Assembly: GCA_030431975.1 (NCBI GenBank)
Contig: JAUIHP010000003.1
Coordinates: 248,001 to 312,000 of the forward strand
Reading direction: 5' to 3'
DNA: 64,000 bases
DNA from: a bacterium
GTDB lineage: Bacteria > Eisenbacteria > RBG-16-71-46 > CAIMUX01
The translations under genes were made by a program, and so were the position numbers. Positions within the stretch are counted from its first letter, which is position 1. The number at the start of each line of letters is the position of its first letter. Below the pieces are notes generated by a model. That model did no database searches. It saw only the letters and a program-made list of their open reading frames with translations, and was not told where the DNA came from. Shown here one piece after another: positions 63,375 through 64,000 of the stretch.

Positions 63375-64000
63375 ATGGACGAAACGACGCAGCCCGAACT
63401 TCGGTCCTTCATCCCGGTCAAGCCGGACTCGGACTTCCCGATTCAGAATCTTCCATACGGAGTCTTTCGCCGTGTCGATGGTCGCCGCGCCGTTGGGGTT
63501 GCGATCGGAGATCAGGTTCTGGATCTGACCGAAGCGGAGTCGGCCGGTCTCCTAAAGACGTCGTACTTCGGGGAGCCGTCACTCAACGCGTTCATGGGAG
63601 CCGGTCGTGAGGTCTGGCGTTCCGTCCGTGCCCAGGTGTCGCAGTTGTTGCGGGAGGATGTCACGACGTTGCGGGACGACGCCGACATGAGGGATCGGGT
63701 CCTTGTCCCGCAGTCCGAAGTCACGATGGAGCTGCCGGCGGAAATCGGAGACTACACGGACTTCTACTCGTCCCGGGAACACGCGACCAACGTCGGAACG
63801 ATGTTCCGAGGCGCTGACAACGCGCTGATGCCGAACTGGCTGCACTTACCTGTCGCCTACCACGGTAGGGCCAGTTCGGTCGTTCCCACCGGAACCGCGG
63901 TGCACCGCCCGTGCGGACAGACTCGCCCCAACGATGAGGAACCTCCGGTTTTCGGGCCCTCGCGACTGGTCGACTTCGAACTCGAGATGGGATTCTTCGT
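63375..64000 (+). CDS. fahA: Fumarylacetoacetase, N-terminal part (3' end outside window)
   Basis: The first 208 residues are present. CAGGAG lies 10-15 bases before the ATG at 63375. DFPIQNLPYGVFRR is the FAH N-terminal domain start. EIGDYTDFYSSREHATNVGTMFRGADNALMPNWLHLPVAYHGRASSVVPTGTAVHRPCGQ is the strongly conserved catalytic region, with the metal-binding Asp and catalytic His of FAH. It hydrolyses 4-fumarylacetoacetate to fumarate and acetoacetate at the end of tyrosine degradation. The upstream homogentisate genes are not in the window. Confidence 0.92.
   Translation, partial: MDETTQPELRSFIPVKPDSDFPIQNLPYGVFRRVDGRRAVGVAIGDQVLDLTEAESAGLLKTSYFGEPSLNAFMGAGREVWRSVRAQVSQLLREDVTTLRDDADMRDRVLVPQSEVTMELPAEIGDYTDFYSSREHATNVGTMFRGADNALMPNWLHLPVAYHGRASSVVPTGTAVHRPCGQTRPNDEEPPVFGPSRLVDFELEMGFF

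Overview
The window is high-GC, densely coded DNA from a Gram-negative bacterium. The signs are lipoboxes, an OmpA lipoprotein, beta-helix surface proteins, and several secreted proteins ending in a FlgD/type-IX-like C-terminal domain. ECF sigma factor/Ser-Thr kinase pairs, DUF1800/DUF1501 pairs and FlgD-like tails together suggest an uncultured FCB-related or Eisenbacteria-like phylum. No rRNA or marker gene is present to settle this.

Layout. 1-0.9 kb: end of an NtrC-type activator and a small secreted protein. 1.3-6.3 kb: ECF sigma factor, a kinase fused to an ATPase and TPR region, and a methyltransferase. 6.4-10.2 kb: DUF1800/DUF1501 export pair. 10.2-17.8 kb: phosphotransferase, acetyltransferase, an internally duplicated unknown protein, DUF1579, TPR-methyltransferase, and two PH-domain membrane proteins. 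18.0-20.6 kb: two convergent genes that are each interrupted by one in-frame TGA. 20.9-31.2 kb: exonuclease-like/GIY-YIG fusion, beta-helix proteins, FabH, OmpA, zinc-ribbon plus SPFH pair, ferredoxin, Nfu. 31.6-35.3 kb: NTT-like transporter with HEAT repeats plus a cyclic-nucleotide-binding-like partner. 35.5-41.5 kb: two convergent paralogous Cys-rich secreted proteins, with 1 and 22 repeats. 41.8-45.8 kb: second kinase with its downstream genes. 46.2-52.3 kb: malate dehydrogenase, Tex, a beta-helix protein. 52.4-59.9 kb: fatty-acid beta-oxidation cluster (acyl-CoA ligase, FadB-like, thiolase, acyl-CoA dehydrogenase). 60.1-60.7 kb: ParDE-like toxin-antitoxin. 60.8-64 kb: MOCOS-like aminotransferase, an unknown protein and the start of fumarylacetoacetase.

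Main result: the two TGA codons at 18191-18193 (+) and 20530-20532 (-) each replace the first Cys of a thioredoxin-type CxxC motif (UxxC), and the reading frame continues into a conserved fold on the far side. Each is followed 17-20 nt later by a perfect 7-8 bp hairpin with a 3-nt loop beginning with G, matching the bacterial SECIS pattern. I read them as two exported selenoproteins, a lipoprotein of redoxin type and an Omp28-like thioredoxin-fold protein with a FlgD-like tail. Ordinary gene calling would truncate or miss both.

A second theme is short tandem repeats, mostly of 15 bp, expanded in frame in many unrelated genes and in some intergenic DNA.
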